Shown in pieces: positions 52,077 through 62,800 of a stretch of DNA of 64,000 nucleotides. The notes below the pieces were generated by a model that had not been told where the DNA came from, searched no databases, and worked only from the letters and a program-made list of their open reading frames with translations. Positions within the stretch are counted from its first letter, which is position 1, and each line of letters starts with the position of its first letter. Made by a program: the position numbers and the translations under genes. Source of the DNA: Flectonema sp. DT1601 (taxonomy: Eukaryota; Euglenozoa; Diplonemea; Diplonemida; Diplonemidae); the NCBI GenBank assembly GCA_964019425.1, contig OZ025806.1, positions 187,501-251,500 of the forward strand, in the 5' to 3' direction.

Positions 52077-54155
52077 CAGTTTTCAAACAATTTGTGCGGA
52101 GCTGGCAGTTTTTTGAAACTTTGTGTGTGGAACTGACGGTTTTCTCAAACAATTTGTGTGGAGCTCAGTTTTTTGGAACTTTGTGTGTGGAGCTGGCGGT
52201 TTTCTCAAACAATTTGTGTGGAACTGGCGGTTTTCTCAAACAATTTGTGTGGAGCTGGCGGTTTTTTGAAACTTTGTGGAGCAGGCAGTTTTCAAACAAT
52301 TTGTGCGGAGCTGGCAGTTTTTTGAAACATTGTGTGTGGAACTGACGGTTTTCTCAAACAATTTGTGTGGAGCTCAGTTTTTTGGAACTTTGTGTGTGGA
52401 ACTGGCGGTTTTCTCAAACAATTTGTGTGGAACTGGCGGTTTTCTCAAACAATTTGTGTGGAGCTGGCGGTTTTTTGAAACTTTGTGGAGCTGGCAGTTT
52501 TTTGAAACTTTGTGTGTGGAGCTGGCGGTTTTTTGAAACTTTGTGGAGCTGGCAGTTTTCAAACAATTTGTGCGGAGATGGCAGTTTTTTGAAACTTTGT
52601 GTGTGGAACTGGCGGTTTTCTCAAACAATTTGTGTGGAGCTGGTGGTTTTTTTGAAACATTGTGGAGCTGGCAGTTTTTTGAAACTTTGTGTGTGGAGCT
52701 GGCAGTTTTTTCAAACAATTTGTGTGGAGCTGGCGGTTTTTTAAAACTTTGTGTAGCTGGCAGTTTTTTCAAACAATTTATGTGGAGCTGGCAGTTTTTT
52801 GAAACTTTGTGTGTGCAACTGGCAGTTTTCTCAAACAATTTGTGTGGAGCTGGCGGTTTTTTGAAACTTTGTGTGTGGAGCAAGAGCTTTAAAATTTTGT
52901 GGCGGTTTATTAAAACTTTGTGGAACTGGCAGTTTTTCGTAATTTTGTGTGTGGAGCTGGCGGTTTTCTGAAACTTTGTGGCGGTTTTTTGAAACTTTGT
53001 GAGTGGAGCTGGCAGTTTTTTGAAACTTTGTGTGTGCAACTGGCAGTTTTCTCAAACAATTTGTGTGGAGCTGGTGGTTTTTTGGAACTTTGTGTGTGGA
53101 GCTGGCAGTTTTTTGAAACTTTGTGTGTGGAACTGGCGGTTTTCTCAAACAACTTGTGTGGAGCTGGCGGTTTTTGAAACTTTGTGGAGCTGGCAGTTTT
53201 TTGAAACTTTGTGGAGCAGGCAGTTTTCAAACAATTTGTGCGGAGCTGGCAGTTTTTTGAAACTTTGTGTGTGGAACTGGCGGTTTTCTCAAACAACTTG
53301 TGTGGAGCTGGCAGTTTTTTGAAACTTTGTGTGTGCAACTGGCAGTTTTCTCAAACAATTTGTGTGGAGCTGGCGGTTTTTTGAAACTTTGTGTGTGGAG
53401 CAAGAGCTTTAAAATTTTGTGGCGGTTTATTAAAACTTTGTTGAACTGGCAGTTATTCATAATTTTGTGTGTGGAGCTGGCGGTTTTCTGAAACTTTGTG
53501 GCGGTTTTTTGAAACTTTGTGTGTGGAACTGGCGGTTTTCTCAAACAACTTGTGTGGAGCTGGCGGTTTTTTGAAACTTTGTGGAGCTGGCAGTTTTTTG
53601 AAACTTTTTGTGTGCAACTGACAGTTTTTTAAAACTTTGTGGAGCAGGCAGTTTTCAAACAATTTGTGCAGAGATGGCAGTTTTTGAAACTTTGTGTGTG
53701 GAACTGACGGTTTTCTCAAACAATTTGTGTGGAGCTCAGTTTTTTGGAACTTTGTGTGTGGAACTGGCGGTTTTCTCAAACAATTTGTGTGGAGCTGGCA
53801 GTTTTTTGAAACTTTGTGTGTGGAACTGGCGGTTTTCTCAAACAATTTGTGTGGAGCTTAGTTTTTTGGAACTTTGTGTGTGGAGCTGGCAGTTTTTTGA
53901 AACTTTGTGTGTGGAGCTGGCAGTTTTTTAAAACTTTGTGTGTGGAACTGACGGTTTTCTCAAACAATTTGTGTGGAGCTGGCAGTTTTTTGAAACTTTG
54001 TGTGTGGAACTGGCGGTTTTCTCAAACAATTTGTGTGGAGCTGGCAATTTTTTGAAACTTTGTGTGTGGAGCTGGCGGTTTAAAACTTTGTGGAACTGGC
54101 AGTTTTTCGTAACTTTGTGTGTGGAGCTGGCGGTTTTTTAAAGGTTGGTAACTTT
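52077..54155. repeat. 31-bp minisatellite array, about 67 units
   Basis: Units alternate between two main types, GAGCTGGCAGTTTTTTGAAA + CTTTGTGTGTG and GAACTGGCGGTTTTCTCAAA + CAATTTGTGTG, with some shortened to about 24-26 bp. A higher-order segment with CAAGAGCTTTAAAATTTTG and GGCGGTTTATTAAAAC occurs twice, at about 52878-52990 and 53400-53520. Since 31 is not a multiple of 3 and the unit contains no stop in most phases, frames of 60-220 codons are open on both strands. These are artefacts of the repeat. Confidence 0.9.
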
Positions 54156-55173
54156 GTGTGTGGAAGGCTCCACCGAGTTACAACAGGAAACCCACACTGC
54201 GTCGGGTAGGTAAGGTAGACTCACCCGACACAATGGGGTACGCGCACGGGCCCCCGGGTTCCTTGACCTCGTTCACGGACGCGGGAGTACGCCCGGAGCC
54301 GGCCGAGCGAGACAGACAAGAAGTGGCAGGAGTAGATTTGGTCACAAGGACGTCGTCGCGGAGTAAGAAAGACACCCAAGAAAAGATGAGTGGGAGAGAA
54401 GGGGATCCAACACGAAGGGTCCTGGACTTCTCGAAAGGGGGAAGGCGCTAGGGATTTCGCGAAGGAGACTCTAGAGTCGAGGAAAGACAGAGCCAAAACC
54501 CCAGAGCCAACCCAAAGCACATGGTAAAGGACGAGGTGGGAGACCAAGAGCGGGAGCGAGGTTAGAAACGTGGCCAAAGCCCCCGTGAAGCAGGAGATAC
54601 ACACGCTACAACATTTATGTAATCTTGAAGTTATTAATGTGGAAGTTATTAAAGACTGGTCCTTCACGAGAATTTCACGAATGTTCTATTGGATTCGAAG
54701 AGTTGCCACGAAGTGAAAGAAAATAATAAAATGCAGGCAATCATAGTAGAACTCAACGAGGCTCTTAAAATTAAGAGAGAAAGAAAGAAGAAACGTTTGA
54801 TTGATTGCCACTGGTTTCGTTTGAAGATGCTGCTCCCTTGTGAAGGAAATGAACTTTAACGCGGTATTCGTAAAAGAAAACTTCAAAAAGTTATTATTTT
54901 CGTGAGGAAAGAAGTGAAAGAAATCCCAAGGAATATTGAAATTCCATTTAGGTAATTTGTTACCCTGTCCTAAAGCAGCACCGATGATAAAGAAAACATA
55001 AAAGTACGGAAATTACTTTGTGTGTATTTTATTCCACTTCTCTTACTTCGTGCATATTATTTACTTCGGCGTGAATGGTACTGTTATTAGTTTCATCGTT
55101 ATTATCGATCTTCTTCTGCAGTTCACAGCCACTCACCCACTTCCACTCTTCAATTCAAAATTGGTGCCGGTGT
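54156..55173. other. Unassigned unique-looking sequence up to the gap
   Basis: A GC-richer part (54160-54600) with short frames on both strands and no motif I recognise, then AT-rich sequence. The last bases before the gap (AATTGGTGCCGG) could be read as a primer-binding site after an LTR end, but too little remains to decide. Confidence 0.35.
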
Positions 55174-55373
55174 NNNNNNNNNNNNNNNNNNNNNNNNNNN
55201 NNNNNNNNNNNNNNNNNNNNNNNNNNNNNNNNNNNNNNNNNNNNNNNNNNNNNNNNNNNNNNNNNNNNNNNNNNNNNNNNNNNNNNNNNNNNNNNNNNNN
55301 NNNNNNNNNNNNNNNNNNNNNNNNNNNNNNNNNNNNNNNNNNNNNNNNNNNNNNNNNNNNNNNNNNNNNNNNN
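55174..55373. other. Assembly gap (200 N)
   Basis: Exactly 200 undetermined bases, a conventional gap size. Continuity across it is not proven by the sequence. Any frame that spans it has no support. Confidence 0.99.
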
Positions 55374-55572
55374 TTACTTCTCTTTCATAGTTTACTCAGG
55401 GAATGATCACCAAGTCCACTTTTGTGCCTTTTTCTTACTGTTTTTTACTTTAAATTTTTCTGGTTAAAAATACCAAAAATTGTGCCGTGACCGGGAATTG
55501 AACCCCCGACCACGGTTACGTAAGCGATTTAAGGTCGACGACCATAACAACTCGGCTATGCAGGCTCTGGTT
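55374..55572 (-). mobile_element. tRNA-derived SINE copy 4
   Basis: Minus-strand copy of the SINE. The end with CTGAGTAAACTATGAAAG lies at the gap side. The tRNA-like head (about 55490-55566) has TAGCCGAGTTGTTATGG and GGGGTTCAATTCCC. Its anticodon-side region (TTAAATCGCTTACGTAACC) resembles copy 1 more than copies 2 and 3. Confidence 0.65.
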
Positions 55573-56241
55573 TTTCTTTTTTTTTTTTTTGGTTACACTC
55601 GTCTGTGCTTCCAGACTCTTTGTTTTTGTTCTTTTCACTTCTTTGTTTTGTCTTTCTTTTATACTTTCTTTTGGTTTAAGTCTGACAAATTGGAAAACAC
55701 GGGAAACATAGGTAGGCTCCGCCTGAGGACGTAAGAAGAGCGGCAACGGAAAAATAAGTGGTCACGCGTCCTTGAAATTGGACACATGAAGCTAATTCGG
55801 TTACCATTCCTACCATCGATAAGGAAAAACAAAGAATCGAGCATATAACTAGAGCGGTGGTCAAAGACCACTTGAACAGCCCGAAGGCCTGCCCTCAAGA
55901 GAAATTTATAAGGAGAATAGGAGAAGAAGGAGAAAGGAGTATTGGAAGGGACACTGAGACAACACCGAAGGTGATGTGCAGTTACCCAACCAGGAGATGA
56001 TTGATAATGATGAAAATACTAAATATTGATAAAACACTTAAATGGCGACTACGTGTCACCTACACAATTCCAAAGTCTCAGGTTGGATGCTTGTTCCATC
56101 CACCTGATCAACATCGCTACTGAAGGAAGCCAGCTGGTGGCAAAGATTGAGCCAAGACTGGCAGGAATGCCGTTGATGAGGATTAGATCACTTGATCGGT
56201 CCCATTTGCCTGTCAATGTAGAAAAGCCAAGGATTTCATTC
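55573..56241. other. Unassigned sequence before LINE copy I
   Basis: A T-rich start, then ordinary-complexity sequence with short frames of up to 79 codons (56026-56265) lacking any known motif; the last codons of that one already lie in the LINE. Nothing is recognised. Confidence 0.4.
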
Positions 56242-57910
56242 CTTAAACTGACTAACCGGTCTTAATTTTAAATAAGTGTTAACCTAGTTTCTCTTTTCCT
56301 TTTCAATTTCCTTTTAATACTCTCTATCTGGTCTGTTATGTCATATTTCTCATTTAATTTTATCATCCATTTTACTTTTCACTGTTTCCCATCTACATTT
56401 TATTTTCAAATAGTTACGGTCTGTTAAAAAAAAAAAAAAAGTTTAAATAAGTTAAATTGAACATGTTAACTCAATTCCTCAATTCTTCCGTCATGGTCAT
56501 GACATTCTTTTTCGTTTCTCTAATGCACAAGAGATACCATCACTCATGAGATACCAACGCACATACGAGATACCAGCACTCCAGAGATACCGACACGCTA
56601 GAGATACCAAGTCACTTGAGATACCTCCTTGTAAATTAATTCCCGGTATTTCAAATTTGAATTGATAGTGTCAACTCTGCTTGCTGCTCTTGTTAATGTG
56701 TTGTCTCCTGAAAGTGATCTTAACTCCTGTAAAAAGAAAAAAAAAAAGAAATCAAAAAAGAAGAATTTTCAAACGAAGTTATAACAACCCCTACCACCCA
56801 TTATGATCAATTCCGCTTGTTTTTTTTTTTTTTTTTTAAAACAAAAAAAAAAATAAAAAATTATAAAAGATTAAACAATGTTATCATTGTATTTTTATCG
56901 ATCGACTATGTCGATTACTTTCTATTTTCCGTCCTGGTCAAGACGCTAAACTGATTGTTTTTTTTTTTTTTTCAAAATTAATAAAAAAGAATATAAAAAA
57001 AAAAATAAAAAAAAGAATAAACAATGTTATCATTGTTTTTTTATCGTTCGACTTTGTCGACTAATTTCTATTCTCCGTTTTTTTCTTAAAAAATAAATAA
57101 AAAGAATTTAAAAAAAAAAAAAAAAAAAAAAGAATAAACAATGTTATCATTGTTTTTTTATCGATCGACTATGTCGATTACTTTCTATTTTCCGTTTTTT
57201 TCTTTAAAAATAAATAAAAAGAATAAAAAAAAAAAAAAAAGGAATAAACAATGTTATCATTGTTTTTATTTTATCGATCGACTATGTCGATTACTTTCTA
57301 TTTTCCGTCCTGGTCAAGACGCTAAACTGATTGTTTTTTCTTTAAAAAATAAAAAGAAGGATTTAAAAAAAAGAAGAAAAAAAAAAAAAAGAATAAACAA
57401 TGTTATCATTGTTTTTTTATCGATCGACTATGTCGATCACTTTCTATTTTTCGTCCTGGTCAAGACGCTAAACTGATTGTTTTTTCTTTAAAAATAATAA
57501 AAAGGATTTAAAAAAAAAAAAAAAAAAAAAAAGAATAAACAATGTTATCATTGTTTTTTTATCGATCGACTATGTCGATCACTTTCTATTTTCCGTCCTG
57601 GTCAAGACGCAAAACTGATTGTTTTTTTTTCAAAATTAATAAAAAAGAATACAAAAAAAAATAAAAAAAAAAAGAATAAACAATGTTATCATTGTTTTTT
57701 TTTTTATCGTTCGACGTTGTTGACTAATTTCTATTTTCCGTTTTTTTTTTTTCTTTTTAAAAAATAAATAAAAAGATTTAAAAAAAAAAAAAAAAAGAAT
57801 AAACAATGTTATCATTGTTTTTTTTATCGATCGACTATGTCGATTACTTTCTATTTTCCGTCCTGGTCAAGACGCTAAACTGATTGTTTTTTCTTTAAAA
57901 AAAAAAAAAG

Positions 57911-57947
<37 letters not shown>

Positions 57948-58721
57948 ATAAACAATGTTATCATTGTTTTTTTTTTATCGATCGACTATGTCGATCACTT
58001 TCTATTTTCCGTCCTGGTCAAGACGCTAAACTGATTGTTTTTTTTTTCAAAATTAATAAAAAAGAATATAAAAAAAAAAATAAAAAAAAAAGAATAAACA
58101 ATGTTATCATTGTTTTTTTTTTTATCGTTCGACTTTGTTGACTAATTTCTATTTTCCGTTTTTTTTCTTTTTAAAATAAAAAGAATTTAAAAAAAAAAAA
58201 AAAAAAGAGTAAACAATGTTATCATTGTTTTTTTTATCGATCGACTATGTCGATTACTTTCTATTTTCCGTCCTGGTCAAGACGCTAAACTGATTGTTTT
58301 TTTTTCAAAATTAATAAAAAAGAATATAAAAAAAAACAAAAAAAAAAAGAATAAACAATGTTATCATTGTTTTTTTTTATCGTTCGACTTTGTCGACTAA
58401 TTTTTATTTTCCGTTTTTTTTCTTTAAAAATAAATAAAAAGAATTTAAAAAAAAAAAAAAAAAAAGAATAAACAATGTTATCATTGTTTTTTTATCGATC
58501 GACTATGTCGATCACTTTCTATTTTCCGTCCTGGTCAAGACGCTAAACTGATTGTTTTTTCTTTAAAATAATAAAAAGGATTAAAAAAAAAAAAAAAAAA
58601 AAAAAAGAATAAACAATGTTATCATTGTTTTTTATCGATCGACTATGTCGATCACTTTCTATTTTCCGTCCTGGTCAAGACGCTAAACTGATTGTTTTTT
58701 CTTTAAAAAATAATTAAAAGG

Positions 58722-58752
<31 letters not shown>

Positions 58753-59144
58753 ATAAACAATGTTATCATTGTTTTTTTATCGATCGACTATGTCGATCAC
58801 TTTCAATTTTCCGTCCTGGTCAGGACGCTAAACTGATTGTTTTTTCTTTAAAAATAAATAAAAAGAATAAAAAAAAAGAAAAAAAAAAGGAATAAACAAT
58901 GTTATCATTGTTTTTTTTTTATCGATCGACTATGTCGATTACTTTCTATTTTCCGTCCTGGTCAGGACGCTAAACTGATTGTTTTTTCTTTAAAAATAAA
59001 TAAAAAGAATAAAAAAAAAAGAAAAAAAAAAGGAATAAACAATGTTATCATTGTTTTTTATCGATCGACTATGTCGATCACTTTCTATTTTCCGTCCTGG
59101 TCAAGACGCTAAACTGATTGTTTTTTCTTTAAAATAATTAAAAG

Positions 59145-59177
<33 letters not shown>

Positions 59178-59430
59178 ATAAACAATGTTATCATTGTCTT
59201 TTTTCTATCGATCGACTATGTGGATCACTTTCAATTTTCCGTCCTGGTCAGGACGCTAAACTGATTGTTTTTTCTTTAAAAATAAATAAAAAGAATAAAA
59301 AAAAAAAAAAAAAAAAGGAATAAACAATGTTATCATTGTTTTTTTTCTATCGATCGACTATGTCGATTAATTTCTATTTTCCGTCCTGATCGAGACGCTA
59401 AACTGATTGTTTCCTTTTTTTAAATAATAA

Positions 59431-59468
<38 letters not shown>

Positions 59469-59861
59469 ATCTCCCTGCTATCCTCATATCCCCACAATAA
59501 TATTATACCTTTTCATTTTCTCTTTCCTTTTCTGGTCTTTTTTTTTTCTTTTTTTCCTTTTTCATACAACGTTTTTTATTTATATTTTATTTTTTTTTTT
59601 TTTTTTCATGTTTGATTATTTCCTCTTCATATTTTTTTTCTATTCTTTCTTTTTTTTTTTTTTTTTTTTTTTCTCTACCTCTCTCTTAATTCTGTTCGTT
59701 TCTTTGAAACGAAAATTCATTTGAATATTATTCCTTGGTCAGCAACCATCATTGTCGCCCTTTGGGCCTGTTAAAAAAAAAAAAAAAATAAAAAGAAAGT
59801 TTACGTCGGGAATAGGGCAGGAGCCAAAAGCTCCCAGTCCGTTACTTCCCACTTATCGAAA
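56242..59861 (+). mobile_element. LINE copy I, 5'-truncated 3' UTR (mirror of part of copy C)
   Basis: Reverse complement of 19811-23430. Paired positions always sum to 79672 at the landmarks I compared, so no indel separates them. It contains the GGTATCTC array (56529-56624), the satellite (56866-59431) and the terminal stem-loop near 59820. It joins the 5' end of copy J at 59861/59862 exactly as C joins B. Confidence 0.88.
56866..59431 (+). repeat. Three-hairpin satellite array (copy I)
   Basis: Mirror image of 20241-22806, with 19 units in LINE sense (ACAATGTTATCATTGT, ATCGATCGACTATGTCGAT, CGTCCTGGTCAAGACG). Confidence 0.88.
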
Positions 59862-62800
59862 TTCAGCCTTTTGTGGAGCTATCCACTCTGCGGTCTTTTT
59901 AGGCCCCTCTATCTACTTTGCTTTATAAGACCCAATGTTTCTTCTCATCCAATTGCTTTTCTCAAGTTGCCTCTTCGGCATTCATTTGCCAACCACATTA
60001 TTTATCAAAATATATATTATAAACAAGTAGTTACTCCGATTTTTCTGTTTTAGAGCGTAGCTCGTTTTCCTTTAAACAGTATTTACCAAAAAAAACTCTA
60101 GGGTTAGCTGCCCGAAATTAAAAAAAAAGGAATAGTTTAAAAAAAAAGATCTTAACTCATCGATATTGTTTCTGAGCCATTCTCTTTTCTATTTTTTTTT
60201 TTTTTTATTATTGCTACTTCACAACAAAAAAAAAAAGAAACACCGGGCCGGCGGTGTCATAAAGATACTGGCAACCATCTCTCAGCCAACCCAGCCCCCG
60301 AGGCTTTGCAAGAGGCTATTTCGAGATCGGCTCTGGATGGGGATAAAACTTTAGTAGCCAAATGTCCTTTATGTTTTGAGACATACCTCAAAGGTCCAGT
60401 TGCGCATTTTAGACGTAACTGTAAGTTTAGTAAGGAATTTAAGGACTATAAGTCACGTTTTCCCCCATCTACCCACTCCCAAGTTAAAGATTGTTACCAC
60501 TTACCTTGTCCAGAATGTGGTAAGCTTTTCAAAAGTATCGCTACGAGAGCGAAACACTGTGTTAACGGTACATGTAAAGGTACACCTCTGTCTCCCCTCA
60601 CAGGGAATAATTCAGACCTGGAACCTCCCTTTGTAGGAGAATCTGTAGATTTTAAAACTTCACAAACAGCTTTCGTTCCTTATAACTCTACAACACCCAC
60701 TTTTACCCCGTTACACCCGTCTCGTCTCAAATTCCGATCTTTTGGAACTGAATGGAAGGACATCGACGTTTCTGCTGCAGAAAAACTTCAAACTTTCACC
60801 GTCGAAACAGAAAATTCTTCAAAACCTGCCGACCAACTTGATAAACTACTCAAAACGGTTTATCAAATATGTAGCGGTTTCTTTGAAGAAACAAAGCGGA
60901 ATTTACCCCGCAAACAGAAATCAAGGGAAGAGGTCATCCTCGACCAAGAAAAACTTGAATGTCGTCTGGAAATGAAACAGCTAAGACAGGAGCTCCGCAA
61001 ATCTGGGCCTTCTATAGAGAACGCTGTCAAATGGAAAGAGGCAAGAACGAGAATGAAAAGGATTTTCCGAATGTATCGGAATTTAGAAAAGAAAAATTTA
61101 TTCAAAAAATTACAAGATAAATTTCGTCAAAATCCGTTTACTGCCATAAAAGAAGAACTCCAAAAAGAAGATCCTCAACCCCCCTCCCTTGATATTCCAG
61201 AGGAAAAAATAATTGAACATTTTAAAAACAACTATTGTGACAATGAAAAAAAAAAAACTGATTTCACCCATCCCTCTTTTTTACCTAAGTCTGACTACAA
61301 GACAATGGATGATATCCAGTTCCCGAGCTTCGAACAGTTTGGTATTCTCTTATCAAAGAAAAAAAACAAATGTGCCCCTGGTCCCAATTGCATACCTTAT
61401 GTTGTATGGAAAAAGGTCCCAACTTTTATGGAAGCACTTTACAAGGTATTAAAGAGAATTTTCGAACTCAAGGCCTATCCGGATAGTTGGGGCTTAGCAT
61501 TTGTAACAATGCTCCCAAAGCCCAACTCCGATGGGAAAGACATCTCGAAAACGAGACCGATAGCTGTGGGCAACTGCGACGGGAAAATTTTTAATACGGT
61601 TATTCAGGAAGCCGTCGCAAACCACACTCTTTCTAAATTTAATTTTCAAAAAGGCTTTAGGAAAGGTGTCTCTGGATGTATCGAACATGCCACGATCACC
61701 TCAGAGATTTTTAAAGAAGTGAAAGCTCTCCGGAAAAACCTAACAATTGTCTGGGTGGATTTGGCAGATGCTTTCGGCTCAGTCAAACATCAATTAATTT
61801 TCTTTGCTTTAAAATATTTCGGAATTCACGAAAGAATAATCGGTTTCTATAAAAGGTATTATTCCTCCATGCGCGTCCAAATCAGAGTTGGAGAAGGCCT
61901 GACGCCCACTATCCCTTTTGAAGTTGGTGTCTTTCAAGGCTGCGTTTCCTCCCCAACCCTTTTTAATTTGGTATTCCAACTACTGCTCTTTTCCTTAGCA
62001 GTTCATCAACAGGAAGCCTACGAGTTTAACAATAAATCCCTCCAACTATTAGTTGCAGCTTTTGCTGATGATTTACAACTTACCACGTCATCAAAGGCGG
62101 GGGCAAAATTGCTAATCAAGTCGCTCGAACAGTTTCTTTCCTGGTCTCGTGGTATGAAAGCGAAACCCCAGAAATGCATTGCCCACAGCTTTGTACAAGG
62201 GAAACCAGCTAACCCGGACCTGAAGATTAACAATGTTCCGATTACGAATCTCCAGGAAGCTGGAGAGTTCAAATACCTCGGGCGTTGGTTTGAGCCGAAC
62301 GCCAAAGAACAGAAATTGCGAGAGCGCCTGACCACTTTTACCAGGAATTTTTTAAAAAAAGTCGACGCCATGCCACTATATGGGTCTCAGAAGGCTTGGT
62401 CTGTCCAACACTTGTTATTGTCAAGGTTAACATGGAGTTTAATGATCCATGACTTATCTCTCCCTTTTGCCAAAAAAATGGACAAAATTATTAAACCTTT
62501 TTTGAAGAAATGGTGGGGATTTGTCCGCTCTGCGAACACAGTCATCCTTTTTACCGGTTCAAAGAACACTGTTGGTCTCAGACACAAAAGAGTTGAGACG
62601 CTATATAAACAAGCGCAATCAATTAAACTAGACATCCTCAGATCCTCACAGGACTCTGACATGCACGGTGTCTACAATGTTATTATGGAGAAATCGTCCA
62701 ACTGGTCGAAAAAGTTTTCAGCTTCTGCTGAGTGGGAGCGCCTTATTAAGTTTTTTTCTTACCGTTCTCTTGCGAAGCAATCAGCTGGTCTTGGTCACCG

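Noticed and set aside
52077-54155. Frames of 60-221 codons on both strands reading FETLCVELAVF or HKVSKNCQLH
   Set aside because: They are products of a 31-bp repeat with few stops, open on both strands at once; no codon bias or independent domain.
55130-55173. LTR end with primer-binding site (AATTGGTGCCGG) before the gap
   Set aside because: Only a dozen suggestive bases remain before 200 N; no second LTR or coding part can be seen.
55020-55467. Frames of 128-130 codons
   Set aside because: They are open only because they cross the run of N.
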